A stretch of 64,000 nt of DNA from Phycisphaerae bacterium. GTDB taxonomy: Bacteria > Planctomycetota > Phycisphaerae > SM23-33. The stretch is from NCBI GenBank assembly GCA_009783465.1, contig WRDM01000005.1, positions 1-64,000 on the forward strand. The letters are read 5' to 3'. Shown here piece after piece: positions 9,336 through 18,419 of the stretch (the stretch's first letter is position 1; the number at the start of each line of letters is the position of its first letter). A program made the translations under genes and the position numbers. The notes below the pieces were generated by a model, which was given only the letters and a program-made list of their open reading frames with translations, had not been told where the DNA came from and did no database searches.

Positions 9336-9395
9336 ATGACCTGTGACGTAACCCGAGCAAGCGGCTCGCGTCACGTCAGGTTGATTGACAACATC

Positions 9396-9445
9396 AAGCC
9401 TACAGGGTGCGTTCAACACAATGCAACCCTGTGGGCTTTATTTTC
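9396..9445 (+). terminator. Intrinsic terminator of the corrinoid protein gene
   Basis: Arms 9396-9408 (AAGCCTACAGGGT) and 9426-9438 (ACCCTGTGGGCTT) form a 13-base stem with one mismatch, followed by TATTTTC. It lies 60 bases after the stop. Confidence 0.8.
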
Positions 9446-9470
9446 AGGACGGGCGCGTGAAGTAACGTGA

Positions 9471-9600
9471 CGCAAGTGGCGTGACCGGCCTCAGGCCCTG
9501 CCATTTTGCGTTGTAAAACGTGGTAAAATCGAAACGATTAGCCCTTGGTGGCGTTCGAAACGCAAAATGGCAGGGCCTGAGGCCGGTCACGCCACTTGCG
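9471..9600. repeat. Family G perfect inverted repeat, 40-base arms
   Basis: Arms 9471-9510 and 9561-9600 are exactly complementary over 40 bases, with a 50-base loop containing GTTGTAAAACG. It fills the gap before the methyltransferase gene. The same family recurs at 42442-42571 with a different outer arm but the same GGCCCTGCCA core and GTTGTAAAACGT loop start. Confidence 0.95.
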
Positions 9601-9637
9601 GAGGTCAACGAACGGTTTTTTGCGAGGCGATAGGGTG

Positions 9638-10753
9638 ATGAACACGAACAATCTTACAGGCCTGGAGAAGTGGAACCTGCTCGTCAGCGGGCAGGACGCG
9701 CCAAAGATGGTCAGTCCGTTGTGTGACGACTGGTCGCTGGACGTGCCATACTATTGGCCGTTCGAGGGAGCCGATCCGTGTCCGCCGGGGCATCGGTTGC
9801 ATGGGATCGGCCAGCAGATCGCGATGGCGGGCGCGTGCGGGTACGATCCGACGTTTTTATGCGGCGTGCCGTTTCCCGCCCGGCGGGCGGAGGCGAATCC
9901 GCGCGTCACGACAACGGCCATCGACGGCGGAACGGAAGTCACCACCGTCTACGACACGCCTTACGGCGAACTGAAAAGTATCGTGCAGAAGAAAACCTCC
10001 CTGCACGAGGTGAAGCCTTTCTTCGAGACCGAAGACGATTATCGCCGCATGGCCTGGGTTATCCGCCAGCAGATCGACTACGACGAAGACGCCGCCGTCG
10101 CTGCCGGGCTGGAACAGAAAAAAATCTTCGGCCAGCACGGGCCGATGGGCACCTGGTGGAACCCGCCTTGCCAGATCGCCTTCAGCGAACAGGGCATCTA
10201 CCACCTGGCCGATTGGCCCGATGCGGTGGCCGAGTGCGTCGCCGCTCACCGTGAATTGGGGACCAAACAAATCGCCACGCTTCGCAAAGCCGGGTTTGAT
10301 TACCTGTTCTATTGTGTCTCTTCGACGGAGATGATTTCGCCCGCGTTTTTCGAGAAGTACTGTGCCCATGACGTCGAGGAGACGCTCGCGCAATGGCGCG
10401 GGCTGGGCGGGTGGATTCTATGGCACAGTTGTGGCCGAATTTCGGCGTTCATCGAACGCGGCTATTACAATCGCTACAAACCGGAAGTGTTCGAAACGAT
10501 GTCCGAGCCGCCCGTGGGCGACCTGCCGAGCCTTGCCTGGGGGCGGCAGCGGCTTGACCGCGCCATCGTCACTAAGGGCAACGTGCCGCTGAACATCATG
10601 CTCTACGGCACGCCACAGGACGTCCGTAACGACGTCGCCCGCATCCGCCAGCAGACGCAAGGCTACCGCCACGTCGTGGGCCTGAGCGACGACATCCTGA
10701 AGAACACCCCGCTGGCGAACATGCGGGCGTTCGTCGACGCGTCGCGGGAGTGA
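9638..10753 (+). CDS. Uroporphyrinogen decarboxylase-family methyltransferase (MtaA/MtbA/CmuA-like)
   Basis: 371 residues. Start at ATG 9638 (MNTNNLTGLEKW); the longer frame back to 9596 is rejected because it runs into the family G palindrome. Family members are zinc enzymes moving methyl groups from corrinoid proteins to coenzyme M or tetrahydrofolate. The His-x-Cys zinc motif is visible as WHSCGR. MVSPLCDDW near the N terminus and VVGLSDDILKNTP near the end fit the UroD fold. Beside a corrinoid protein it could be the demethylating or methyl-accepting partner, but substrate and acceptor cannot be told from sequence. Confidence 0.8.
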   Translation: MNTNNLTGLEKWNLLVSGQDAPKMVSPLCDDWSLDVPYYWPFEGADPCPPGHRLHGIGQQIAMAGACGYDPTFLCGVPFPARRAEANPRVTTTAIDGGTEVTTVYDTPYGELKSIVQKKTSLHEVKPFFETEDDYRRMAWVIRQQIDYDEDAAVAAGLEQKKIFGQHGPMGTWWNPPCQIAFSEQGIYHLADWPDAVAECVAAHRELGTKQIATLRKAGFDYLFYCVSSTEMISPAFFEKYCAHDVEETLAQWRGLGGWILWHSCGRISAFIERGYYNRYKPEVFETMSEPPVGDLPSLAWGRQRLDRAIVTKGNVPLNIMLYGTPQDVRNDVARIRQQTQGYRHVVGLSDDILKNTPLANMRAFVDASRE

Positions 10754-10782
10754 CGGTTGGTAGTCGAGAAATGGTTCGGGTT

Positions 10783-11006
10783 GGCTTGCCGGTTTGCGCT
10801 GTAGGGCGTTCCTGTCGGCGAAGCGTACATGGTTCCGACTTCACGAAGACCGAGCGGGATTACACGGAGTAAAGGATTTGAGGATTTTTCGTTCCATACG
10901 GCAATCCTTTTCATCCGTTAATCCGCGTAATCCCGCTCGGTCTTCGTGAAGTCGCATAAACACATGTTTATCGCCAGGAACGCCTTACATCGCAAACTGG
11001 CAAGCC
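10783..11006. repeat. Composite palindrome: family P nested in a family C-like element
   Basis: Outer arms 10783-10815 (GGCTTGCCGGTTTGCGCTGT and on) and 10974-11006 are imperfectly complementary. Inside sits another palindrome, 10836-10954, with CGACTTCACGAAGACCGAGC arms and an ATTACACGGA/ATCCGCGTAAT core. The same nested pair occurs at 40637-40859. Confidence 0.85.
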
Positions 11007-11026
11007 ATATTTACGTCCGGGCGATT

Positions 11027-12325
11027 CTAGAAAATCATATCCTTTCCGAACAATTTCTCCGCTTCTTCGACGATGGCTTTTGCGGATTTCATGTAGTCGC
11101 CGAAGGGGGCCAGTTGGATGGCGCGGATGAGCATGTCGCGGTCGCGGGCGATGCAGGCCTGGGCGGCCATGCGGAAGACGGCCTGGTGCCGCCGCGCGAC
11201 TTCGGCGAGGTGTTCGGGCAGGGGCGGGCTTTGCACGGGCGAGATGCCTCGACCGTCGATATAGCATTCGACGTCGGGGACGGCCCAGTCGGGCAGATTG
11301 GGCACCGCGCCGTTGTTGACGCGGTTGACGGTGAAGTGGCGTTCGTCGGTCAAGCCACACAGCGCGTCCAGCCAGGGGATGGGGTAGTCCACGTCGGCGG
11401 GCGGCTGCCATGGGCTGTCTTTGCCGGCGGCGTAGGCTTCGAGGTACTCCAGGAAGTTTTCGCTGCCTTCGATGCGTGCGCTGGCTTCGCGTGTGGCGAG
11501 TATTTCGGGCGAGGGGGGCGTCCACGTGCCCTGGATCATCGGGTAGATGTCGCTACAGTGTCCGCCGGCGACGAGGTAGCCGGTTATCTTCAGCAGGTCC
11601 AGTTCCACGGTGGAGCGGCCCCAGATGCCCAGATCGTAGTAGCCGTGTTCCTGAACCATGCGGATGGCCTGCGGGTAGGCGTCCTGGCCGTCGACGAGGA
11701 TCTGTGTGAAGAACGTGCAGTGGTTGGTTCCGCCGACGCGGACGGTGACGCGCGACGGGTCGACGCCTAGATTGCGGGCGGCGTCGCGGCGGTACCACAG
11801 CATCGCGCCGCAGTGGCCCATGACGCGGTTGGAATCATGGCCGGCCAGGATGGATACCATCACCATCGTCGGCAGCGGGTTAATGCCGTTAATCAGCACC
11901 GCGTCCGGGCAATGTTGCTGCATCAGGCGGACCAGCGAGATGAGGGGCTTGCTCTGCACGGCCGCGTAAATGGCCGCCCCAGGCCCGGCGGTGTAGCAGT
12001 TCTGGTGGCTGCCGAAGGTTTTCATCATGGCGTCGATGCGGTGTTCGGTGTCGTGCCCGCCGTTGCGGAAAACGGTAAACACCACATCCGTGCCGGGAAG
12101 GGCGTCGGCGAGGTTGGCCTGGGCGCGCACGCGCATGTTGGTGCCGTACGCGCGGGCGACCATACGGGTGCAGGTGTCCGCCAGCTTGACGGCGCGATCA
12201 TGCGCGACGTCCACAAGCACAACTTCGGCGTCGCGGGCGGACTTCGACAAGGCCAGGGATGCAATGTTCCGAGGCGTCCAGAGCGGACTGGCGCCGCCGA
12301 CGATCACGATCTTCTTAATGGTCAC
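11027..12325 (-). CDS. Glycoside hydrolase family 4 (alpha-galactosidase/alpha-glucosidase type)
   Basis: 432 residues, typical for GH4, which uses NAD and a divalent metal to cleave glycosides by an oxidation-elimination route. Near the N terminus is a dinucleotide-binding stretch (KKIVIVGGASPLWTP), then FTVFRNGGHDTEHRID, NGINPLPT, and candidate metal ligands in VMGHCGAM (Cys) and GGTNHCTFF (His). The nucleotide loop is not the canonical GSGS type, so this is a divergent member and the sugar is uncertain. It lies downstream of, and overlaps by four bases (ATGA), the GH42 gene ending at 12322, so the two are almost certainly co-translated. Its own start ATG is at 12325. Confidence 0.85.
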   Translation of the reverse strand: MTIKKIVIVGGASPLWTPRNIASLALSKSARDAEVVLVDVAHDRAVKLADTCTRMVARAYGTNMRVRAQANLADALPGTDVVFTVFRNGGHDTEHRIDAMMKTFGSHQNCYTAGPGAAIYAAVQSKPLISLVRLMQQHCPDAVLINGINPLPTMVMVSILAGHDSNRVMGHCGAMLWYRRDAARNLGVDPSRVTVRVGGTNHCTFFTQILVDGQDAYPQAIRMVQEHGYYDLGIWGRSTVELDLLKITGYLVAGGHCSDIYPMIQGTWTPPSPEILATREASARIEGSENFLEYLEAYAAGKDSPWQPPADVDYPIPWLDALCGLTDERHFTVNRVNNGAVPNLPDWAVPDVECYIDGRGISPVQSPPLPEHLAEVARRHQAVFRMAAQACIARDRDMLIRAIQLAPFGDYMKSAKAIVEEAEKLFGKDMIF

Positions 12326-14370
12326 GATGGATTCTCCTTATATTTTCTTTTTACCACACACACGTCATACGCTTCAAGCGTTGTCACGCCGTCTTTGACT
12401 TCGCCGACGAGGGGTTTTCCCGTCGGCATGGTTACTCGCGTGGTGGTTCGGCTGTGGTTGATGGCGACGGTGAAGTCGCCGACGGTGAGCACTTCGACCC
12501 ATGGGTCGGTGCGGGGGCCTTGTTTCACGCCGGCGCGGGTCAGGGCCAGGTCGATGATGTGGCCTGTCAGTGTTTTGTCGAGGAACGCGCCGAGGTAGAA
12601 GGCCTCGCCGTGGCCGAACGGGTTGACGGCGGCGGCGGGGCGGGAGGCGTAGAGGTTGTCGCGATAGACCGCCAGCGGCGAGGCCGTGGTGAGGACGAGG
12701 TCTTCCATGTAGCGTTCGCACAGGCCGGAGGGGCCTTGGAGGCACTGCACGGCGGGGGTTTCGGCGACCATGGTTTGCACGGGGGTGGCGAGGGTCTGGT
12801 CGGCTTCGCAGGCGTTTTCGAGGTAGTTGTGGCTGTCGACGTGCAGGCCGAAGACGTCCTGCAGGCCGTCGGGGGCGACGCGGGGGACGTAGTTGTTGTT
12901 GGCGTCGCGGGTGGCCAGTTGCGGTGTGGCGAGCACGACGCCGCCGGCGTTGACGAACGCCCGGAGTCGCCTTGCGAGGTCGTCGGTGACGAGGCAGATC
13001 GTCGGCAGCACGACCAGTTTGTAGGGCGACAGATCGCGGCCGGGCGGAATGTAGTCGACCTGTACGTTGCGGTCGAAGAAGTGCTGGTGGGTTTCGCAGT
13101 GGTGGGGCATGTATCGTACGGACCGCCCGATGACCGTGGTGTCGTAGGCGATGACGGACTCGAAGCTGTTGATGAACGCCACCTCGGGCGCCGGCAGCGG
13201 CAGCGAGGCGAGCGGTTTTTCCAGGGCGGCCAACTCGGTGAAGAGGTCCTTGACGGCGCGGTAGCGATAACTCGGCAGGCCGCTGTGTTCGAGGATGCCC
13301 TGGAGGTCCTGTTCGTGCCCGGCCAGGCAGGTCCGCCAGCGGAAGAAGATGTGGGCTTTGCATCCGTGGGCCAGGGCGCTGAAGGCCCAGGCGCGGAGTT
13401 GTTTCGGGTACGGGCCTTTCTGGTGGGTCAAGCCCGCCGAGCCGGTTTCGGTGATCCAGAACGGCTTGGGCGGGGCCATGCCGCGGAAGACGTCCATCGC
13501 CAGCACGTCCACGGACATCGTGCCCAGGTCGAAGTAGAGATCGTCGGCGACGTAATCGAACAGCTCAGCCATTTTGTAATAGTCGATGGACTGAAAGAGC
13601 GGCCCCATCATGTTTGTGCCGACCATCGAGCCGGGATGCAGCCGGCGGAGGATTTGCGTCTGGTGGGCGGCGAAATCGACGAACGTGTCGCTGAAGAAAC
13701 GGCGGATGTCGAACTCGATGCTGGGATAGCCGTTTCGTCCGCTGAAGCCGTCGCCGCCGTAGTTGGCGTGGGGCATGATGCCCAGGCCGACCTGATCCCA
13801 TTCGGTGAAATCCATGGACCAGAACCGCGTCTGCCATGCGGCATTGAGGGCGTCGAGGGTGACGTAGCGATCGCGGCACCAGCGTCGGAAGGCGGCGGAG
13901 CAGTCGTTGCAGAAGCAGAACGTGCACTCGGGGCCGAGTTCGTTGTCGAGCTGCCAGGCGATCACGTTATCGTATGGGGCGAACTCGGTGGCGAGTTTTT
14001 CGGTGACGCGGGCCGAGTGCCGGCGGAAGGTGGCGTTGGTGGGGCAGTAGTGCCGCCGCGAACCGTGCGCGACGCGTTGCCCGCCGCGGCGAACGGCGAG
14101 CGTTTCGGGATAGGTCCTCGTCAGCCAGATCGGCGGGGCCGCCGTCGGCGTGCAGAGGAGCACGTTGATTTTCTCCTTTTGCAATTTGCCGACGACGGTA
14201 TGCAGCCAGTCGAGCGTAAACGTCCCCTCGGCCGGCTCCATCGCGGTCCACGCAAACTCGCCAATGCGGACCAGATTCATCCTGGCCTCCTTCATGAGAC
14301 GAATGTCTTCATCCCACCGCTCAGGCGGCCAAAATTCGGGGTAATACGCCACGCCACGATGGTGGATCAT
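12322..14370 (-). CDS. Beta-galactosidase, glycoside hydrolase family 42
   Basis: 682 residues, cytoplasmic (no signal peptide). The (beta/alpha)8 catalytic domain has acid/base E144 in WQLDNELG and nucleophile E308 in PFWITETGS. Zinc-type cysteines are C109 and the CxCxxC at 152-157, as in the Thermus A4 enzyme. A GATase-like trimerisation domain follows (YKLVVLPTICLVTDD). The protein is closely similar to the next GH42 along its whole length, consistent with tandem duplication. It overlaps the GH4 gene, suggesting a joint role in breaking down galactosides. Confidence 0.93.
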   Translation of the reverse strand: MIHHRGVAYYPEFWPPERWDEDIRLMKEARMNLVRIGEFAWTAMEPAEGTFTLDWLHTVVGKLQKEKINVLLCTPTAAPPIWLTRTYPETLAVRRGGQRVAHGSRRHYCPTNATFRRHSARVTEKLATEFAPYDNVIAWQLDNELGPECTFCFCNDCSAAFRRWCRDRYVTLDALNAAWQTRFWSMDFTEWDQVGLGIMPHANYGGDGFSGRNGYPSIEFDIRRFFSDTFVDFAAHQTQILRRLHPGSMVGTNMMGPLFQSIDYYKMAELFDYVADDLYFDLGTMSVDVLAMDVFRGMAPPKPFWITETGSAGLTHQKGPYPKQLRAWAFSALAHGCKAHIFFRWRTCLAGHEQDLQGILEHSGLPSYRYRAVKDLFTELAALEKPLASLPLPAPEVAFINSFESVIAYDTTVIGRSVRYMPHHCETHQHFFDRNVQVDYIPPGRDLSPYKLVVLPTICLVTDDLARRLRAFVNAGGVVLATPQLATRDANNNYVPRVAPDGLQDVFGLHVDSHNYLENACEADQTLATPVQTMVAETPAVQCLQGPSGLCERYMEDLVLTTASPLAVYRDNLYASRPAAAVNPFGHGEAFYLGAFLDKTLTGHIIDLALTRAGVKQGPRTDPWVEVLTVGDFTVAINHSRTTTRVTMPTGKPLVGEVKDGVTTLEAYDVCVVKRKYKENPS

Positions 14371-14380
14371 GGGAGCCTTT

Positions 14381-14457
14381 CGTTGACTCGTTGATTCGTT
14401 GACTCGTTAATTCGTGCCCTGATCCACGAATTAACGAGTCAATGATTCAACGAGTCG
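14381..14457. repeat. Family H palindrome between the two GH42 genes
   Basis: Left arm 14381-14415 is a tandem array of an 8-base unit like TTGACTCG. The right arm 14425-14457 is its imperfect complement. The unit contains TGA or TAA, so the array closes all three frames. It lies in the 143-base gap between the two beta-galactosidase genes. Confidence 0.85.
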
Positions 14458-14513
14458 TTTCCCTCGAACGTACGACACATTTTCACTCATGCGCTACGCG
14501 GAACCAATCGGAG

Positions 14514-16529
14514 TCACTTCCGTTTCACCACGCACACCTCGTATGCGTCGAGCGTCGTCACGCCGTCGTTGACTTTGCCGACGATGGTTTTTCCGGCGGG
14601 CATGTCAACATCCGTCGTGTTTTTGCTGTGGTTGATGGCGAAGGTGAAGTCGCCGGCGGTGATGACTTCGACCCATGGGTCGGTATGGACGCCGCAGGCG
14701 ATGCCAGCGCGGTCGAGGGCTTTTTCGATCAGGTGGCCCAGCAGGGATTCGTCGAGGAACGCGCCCATGTAGAAGGCCGCGCCCTTGCCGAATTTGTTGA
14801 CGGTGGCCGCCGGCATGCCTGCATACATGTTGTCGCGGTAGGTCGCCAGGGCGGTGGCCGTCGTGAGCGTCATGTCCTCCATGTACCGCTCGCCGACGCC
14901 CGACGGGCCTTCGGTGAACTGCACGGCGGTGGTTTCGGTCTTCATGTTGGCGACGGGCACCCACAGGGCCTGGTCGGCCTCGGTGGCGTTTTCGAGATAA
15001 TTATGGCCGTCGACCTGGAGGCCCATGACGTCGAGCAGTCCGTCGGGCGCCAGGCGTGGCACGTAGTTGTTGTTCGCGTCGCGCGTGCCGAGCTGCGGCG
15101 TGGCGAGCACGACGCCGCCGGCCTTGACGTACGCCCGCAGCCGCTTGGCGAGATCTTCCGACACCATGCACTGCGTCGGCAGAATCACCAGTTTGTAGGC
15201 GGAAAAATCGCGATCGGGCGGGATCACGTCGACGGTCACGTTGCGGTCGAAGAGTTGCTTGTGCACCAGGCAGTAGTGCGGGATGTCCTGTACCGGCTGC
15301 CCGATGCGGGTGGCGATGTAGGCCCAGTGGACGTCGTAGTTGTTGATCATCGCGACCTGGGCGGTCGGCAGGGGCATGGGGGCGAGCGTTTTTTCCAGCG
15401 ATGCCAGTTCGGTGAAGAGGTCCTTGACGGCCTGGTATCGCCGGTGCGGTCGGCCGCTGGTTTCGATGACGCCCTGCAAATCCTGTTCGTGCCCGGCCAG
15501 GCAGGTCCGCCAGCGGAAGAACAAGTGGGCTTCGCTCCCGTGGGCCAGGGCGCTGAACGCCCAGGCGCGCATTTGTTTGGGGTAGGGGCCTTTGTGGTGG
15601 CTGAGGGCGCCGCTGCCGGTTTCGGTGATCCAGAACGGTTTGCCCGGCGCCTTGCAGCGGAAGACGTCCATCGCCAGCGCGCCGGCGGCCATGTCGCCGA
15701 TGTCGAAGTACAGGTCGTCGGCGACGTAATCGAACAGCGGGGCCATCTTATAGTAGTTGATGTGGACGAAGATCGGCCCCATCATGTTCGTGCCGACGAG
15801 CGCGCCGGGGTGGAGTTGGCGGAGGATCTGCGTCTGGTGGGCGGCGAAATCGACCCAGGTGTCGCTGAAGAATCGCCATCGGTCCAGTTCGATGCTGGGA
15901 TAGCCGTCCGCGCCGTTGGGGCCTCCGCCGGCCTGGGTGTCCAGGCCGACCTGGTTCCACTCGGTGAACTCCATGGACCAGAATCGCGTCTGCCAGGCGG
16001 CGTTGAGGGCGTCGAGGCTGCCGTAGCGGTCGCGGCACCATTGGCGGAACGAGGCCGAGCAGTCGTTGCAGTGGCAGGCCGTGCACTCGGGGCCGAACTC
16101 GTTGTCGAGCTGCCAGGCGATGACGTTGTCATACCGGGCGAACTCGGTGGCGAGTTTTTCGGTGATGCGGGCCGAGTGTCGGCGGAATGTGGCGTTGGTG
16201 GGGCAGTAGTGTCGCCGCGTGCCGTGGCTGGTGCGTTTGCCGTCGCGTCGAACGGCCAGCGTGTCAGGGTAGGCCTTGGTCAGCCAGATCGGCGGCGTCG
16301 CGGTCGGCGTGCAGAGGAGGACGTTGATTTTGGCCTTCTGAAATTTGGCGACGATCGTGTGCAGCCAGTCGAGCGTGAAGATGCCCTCGGCCGGCTCCAT
16401 CGCGGTCCACGCGAACTCGCCGATGCGGACGAAATTGATCTTCGCCTCCTTCATGAGACGGATATCCTCGTCCCACCGCTCCTGAGGCCAAAACTCCGGA
16501 TAATACGCCACGCCACGGTGCTTGATCAT
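14514..16529 (-). CDS. Beta-galactosidase, glycoside hydrolase family 42 (paralogue)
   Basis: 671 residues from ATG 16529 (MIKHRGVAYYPEFW), chosen because AAGGAG lies six bases upstream and the start aligns with the neighbouring paralogue; the longer frame to 16658 has an unrelated N terminus. Acid/base E144 (WQLDNEFG), nucleophile E303 (FWITETGS), and cysteines C109, C152, C154 and C157 match the neighbouring copy. The two differ mainly in the 195-215 loop (QAGGGPNGADG here) and the C-terminal third, which may reflect different substrates. Upstream is a divergent promoter region shared with the zinc-ribbon gene. Confidence 0.93.
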   Translation of the reverse strand: MIKHRGVAYYPEFWPQERWDEDIRLMKEAKINFVRIGEFAWTAMEPAEGIFTLDWLHTIVAKFQKAKINVLLCTPTATPPIWLTKAYPDTLAVRRDGKRTSHGTRRHYCPTNATFRRHSARITEKLATEFARYDNVIAWQLDNEFGPECTACHCNDCSASFRQWCRDRYGSLDALNAAWQTRFWSMEFTEWNQVGLDTQAGGGPNGADGYPSIELDRWRFFSDTWVDFAAHQTQILRQLHPGALVGTNMMGPIFVHINYYKMAPLFDYVADDLYFDIGDMAAGALAMDVFRCKAPGKPFWITETGSGALSHHKGPYPKQMRAWAFSALAHGSEAHLFFRWRTCLAGHEQDLQGVIETSGRPHRRYQAVKDLFTELASLEKTLAPMPLPTAQVAMINNYDVHWAYIATRIGQPVQDIPHYCLVHKQLFDRNVTVDVIPPDRDFSAYKLVILPTQCMVSEDLAKRLRAYVKAGGVVLATPQLGTRDANNNYVPRLAPDGLLDVMGLQVDGHNYLENATEADQALWVPVANMKTETTAVQFTEGPSGVGERYMEDMTLTTATALATYRDNMYAGMPAATVNKFGKGAAFYMGAFLDESLLGHLIEKALDRAGIACGVHTDPWVEVITAGDFTFAINHSKNTTDVDMPAGKTIVGKVNDGVTTLDAYEVCVVKRK

Positions 16530-16701
16530 CGCAGACTCCTTGTGAGGTTGATTGCGAAGGACTTTACCACAGGAACGCGGAAAACACAGGAAAATTTCAC
16601 TTGCGGGCCGACTGGATGATGGTACAGTAATGCGTAGTCGAGGCCGGCGGGCCTCCATATCTGGTTGGATTGGCGACGCTCATTTAGTGCGAGGCAGGAT
16701 C

Positions 16702-17823
16702 ATGGCGACCATTGAAATGTCCTGTCCGGGTTGCAAGTCACCGCTTCGGTTGCCGGAAGCCGCCGTGGGGCGGAAAGGTCGCTGCAACGGATGCGGGCTG
16801 GTATTCCTGATCGACGAACCGTCCATCCGCCGTCGCGACGCGATGGAGGATGCGATCTGCGATTGGCTCAGCGACGGCGCGGACGAGCCCCAGGAGGCCC
16901 CGCCGCCAAGGCAGCCCGCCGAGGCGGTCGTATACAAAAAACCGCCGGAACCGGCCTCGCCGCCACCACCGCCGCCCGCGAAGACGTTTCACATCCATCT
17001 GGATCACGTCGACGAGATGGGCGCGTTTTTCCGATTCAGCCCCGCGCTGCTTTGCGACGAACATTTCCGTCTGATTTTCCCGAGGCAGTGCCTCATTTGC
17101 GGCCAACCGACGCATCTGATGGTGCACGTGGTGGCCTGGTCGAATCCGTCGCATCGTGCCCAGAAACGCGTGGACGAGCAGCGCAGCGTGCGGCGGCTTG
17201 ACCAACTCGCCGACGTCGACGGGGCCAATCTGCTCAAGCACCTGCCGAGGCAGGACCACCTCGACGAACCGTACAACCTGCCGATGCCGTACTACGTGTG
17301 CGACGGGTGTTCGAGTGTCGGGGCGGTGATGTCGGTCGTTCAGCCGGCCGCCAACGGCAGCGGCGACGACTGCATGCTGGGCATCGCCTCGCTGGTGCAG
17401 GCCGAAGCCTTCGCCACCGCCGCCCGAGGTCCCGACTGGCCCGCCCTGGCCGACATCCGCTCGCGACGCGGTCAATTCGCCGATCCGTGGAACAACCTCC
17501 CCCTGGCCATCCGAATCCGCCTGGGACAGTGGTACAAACCCCAGCCGGGCGAACAATTCCAGATGTACCTGCGGGACATGGAATTCTCCCGCGCCGAAGC
17601 GGGCCTGGCCGGCCTAGTCGCGACCGACCGCCGCATCATCCACCGCCGTGGCGTGTCCTTGACCGACCTGCCGTACAGGGAGCACATCACGCTCCAGTTC
17701 AAAAAAACCGGCGACAACGTGGAACTGCTCCTGCGAGCCGCCGAAAAAAACATCCGCCTGCTGGCCATGGAATCCCAAGTCAAACAACTGCGGGAGGTCA
17801 TGACAAAATTCCGGAACGCGTGA
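16702..17823 (+). CDS. Zinc-ribbon protein of unknown function
   Basis: 373 residues from ATG 16702, with GAGG nearby; the frame is open to 16552 but that part looks non-coding. The N terminus has a four-cysteine zinc ribbon (CPGCKSPLRLP, then GRCNGCGLVF) of the MJ0042-like type. A Pro-rich linker (PPPPPPAKTF) leads to a second Cys cluster (CLICGQPTHLMVH) and a third partial one (YVCDGCSSVG). The C-terminal part contains DRRIIHRRGVSLTDLPY, resembling a small PH-like fold, but I cannot assign it firmly. No membrane segment. Such proteins are widespread and uncharacterised in planctomycetes. Confidence 0.7.
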   Translation: MATIEMSCPGCKSPLRLPEAAVGRKGRCNGCGLVFLIDEPSIRRRDAMEDAICDWLSDGADEPQEAPPPRQPAEAVVYKKPPEPASPPPPPPAKTFHIHLDHVDEMGAFFRFSPALLCDEHFRLIFPRQCLICGQPTHLMVHVVAWSNPSHRAQKRVDEQRSVRRLDQLADVDGANLLKHLPRQDHLDEPYNLPMPYYVCDGCSSVGAVMSVVQPAANGSGDDCMLGIASLVQAEAFATAARGPDWPALADIRSRRGQFADPWNNLPLAIRIRLGQWYKPQPGEQFQMYLRDMEFSRAEAGLAGLVATDRRIIHRRGVSLTDLPYREHITLQFKKTGDNVELLLRAAEKNIRLLAMESQVKQLREVMTKFRNA

Positions 17824-17912
17824 GGGCAGACGATATCCCGAAATGGTCTCTGTTGCATCGAAGGCAGAAATACGATATGCAAAACCGACGGGGCAATGAA
17901 CGAGTCAACCAG

Positions 17913-18419
17913 TTAACGAAGTAGCGAAGTGTCTTCCTCATCCTCACCGCCATTCTCATGGAACAGCGTCGGGGCGATGTCGGGCAGGTCTCTGGCGTCG
18001 ATGCCACCAGCCTTGGCCAGTTTCCGGCAGGCGGCGTCGTGGGAGTAGAAGACCGTCGCTTTGGCGGCGCAGGCGGTAGCCACGATCTGGATGTCGGCCT
18101 TGAGCGCGGTGCGTCTCTTTTCGTAGTCGTCCATCGACGCGACGTTGGGGTACAACTCCGCGGCGACAATGGCCGACAGCATGTCGAACCCCATGACGAC
18201 AAAGGCCTGTTGCAAAAACGCGGCCTGCTCGGCTTGCTGATGCGGCGACGATCCGCGAAGAAACTCGGCCAGGGAAACCGTGGAGATCATTACGGTGGCC
18301 TTCTGCTGTTCGAGCGACTCCATCAGCCACTGCGAGCGGACGATCATGTCGGATTGTCCGGGAGAGGATTCCTTCCGCACCCACCAGGCGAGGATCATCG
18401 TGTCAATGAACGCGAGCAA
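17913..18419 (-). CDS. PIN-domain protein (VapC-like ribonuclease)
   Basis: 168 residues read from a TTG at 18419, which has an AGAGGA ribosome site eight bases before it (18428-18433). The frame stays open upstream to 18551 but has no fitting start. PIN acidic residues are visible: Asp in LAFIDTMILAWW, Glu in STVSLAEFLRG, Asp in LKADIQIVATACAAK, and Asp in FYSHDAACRKLA. It overlaps the upstream 257-residue gene by 17 bases, so the two are coupled. PIN proteins usually act as Mg-dependent RNases in toxin-antitoxin pairs, but the partner here is much larger than a normal VapB antitoxin, so the role is open. Confidence 0.75.
   Translation of the reverse strand: MLAFIDTMILAWWVRKESSPGQSDMIVRSQWLMESLEQQKATVMISTVSLAEFLRGSSPHQQAEQAAFLQQAFVVMGFDMLSAIVAAELYPNVASMDDYEKRRTALKADIQIVATACAAKATVFYSHDAACRKLAKAGGIDARDLPDIAPTLFHENGGEDEEDTSLLR

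Noticed and set aside
12454-16619. Two long plus-strand frames (646 and 725 codons) opposite the GH42 genes
   Set aside because: The minus-strand genes have all GH42 catalytic motifs; the plus-strand frames are low-complexity GC-rich shadows.
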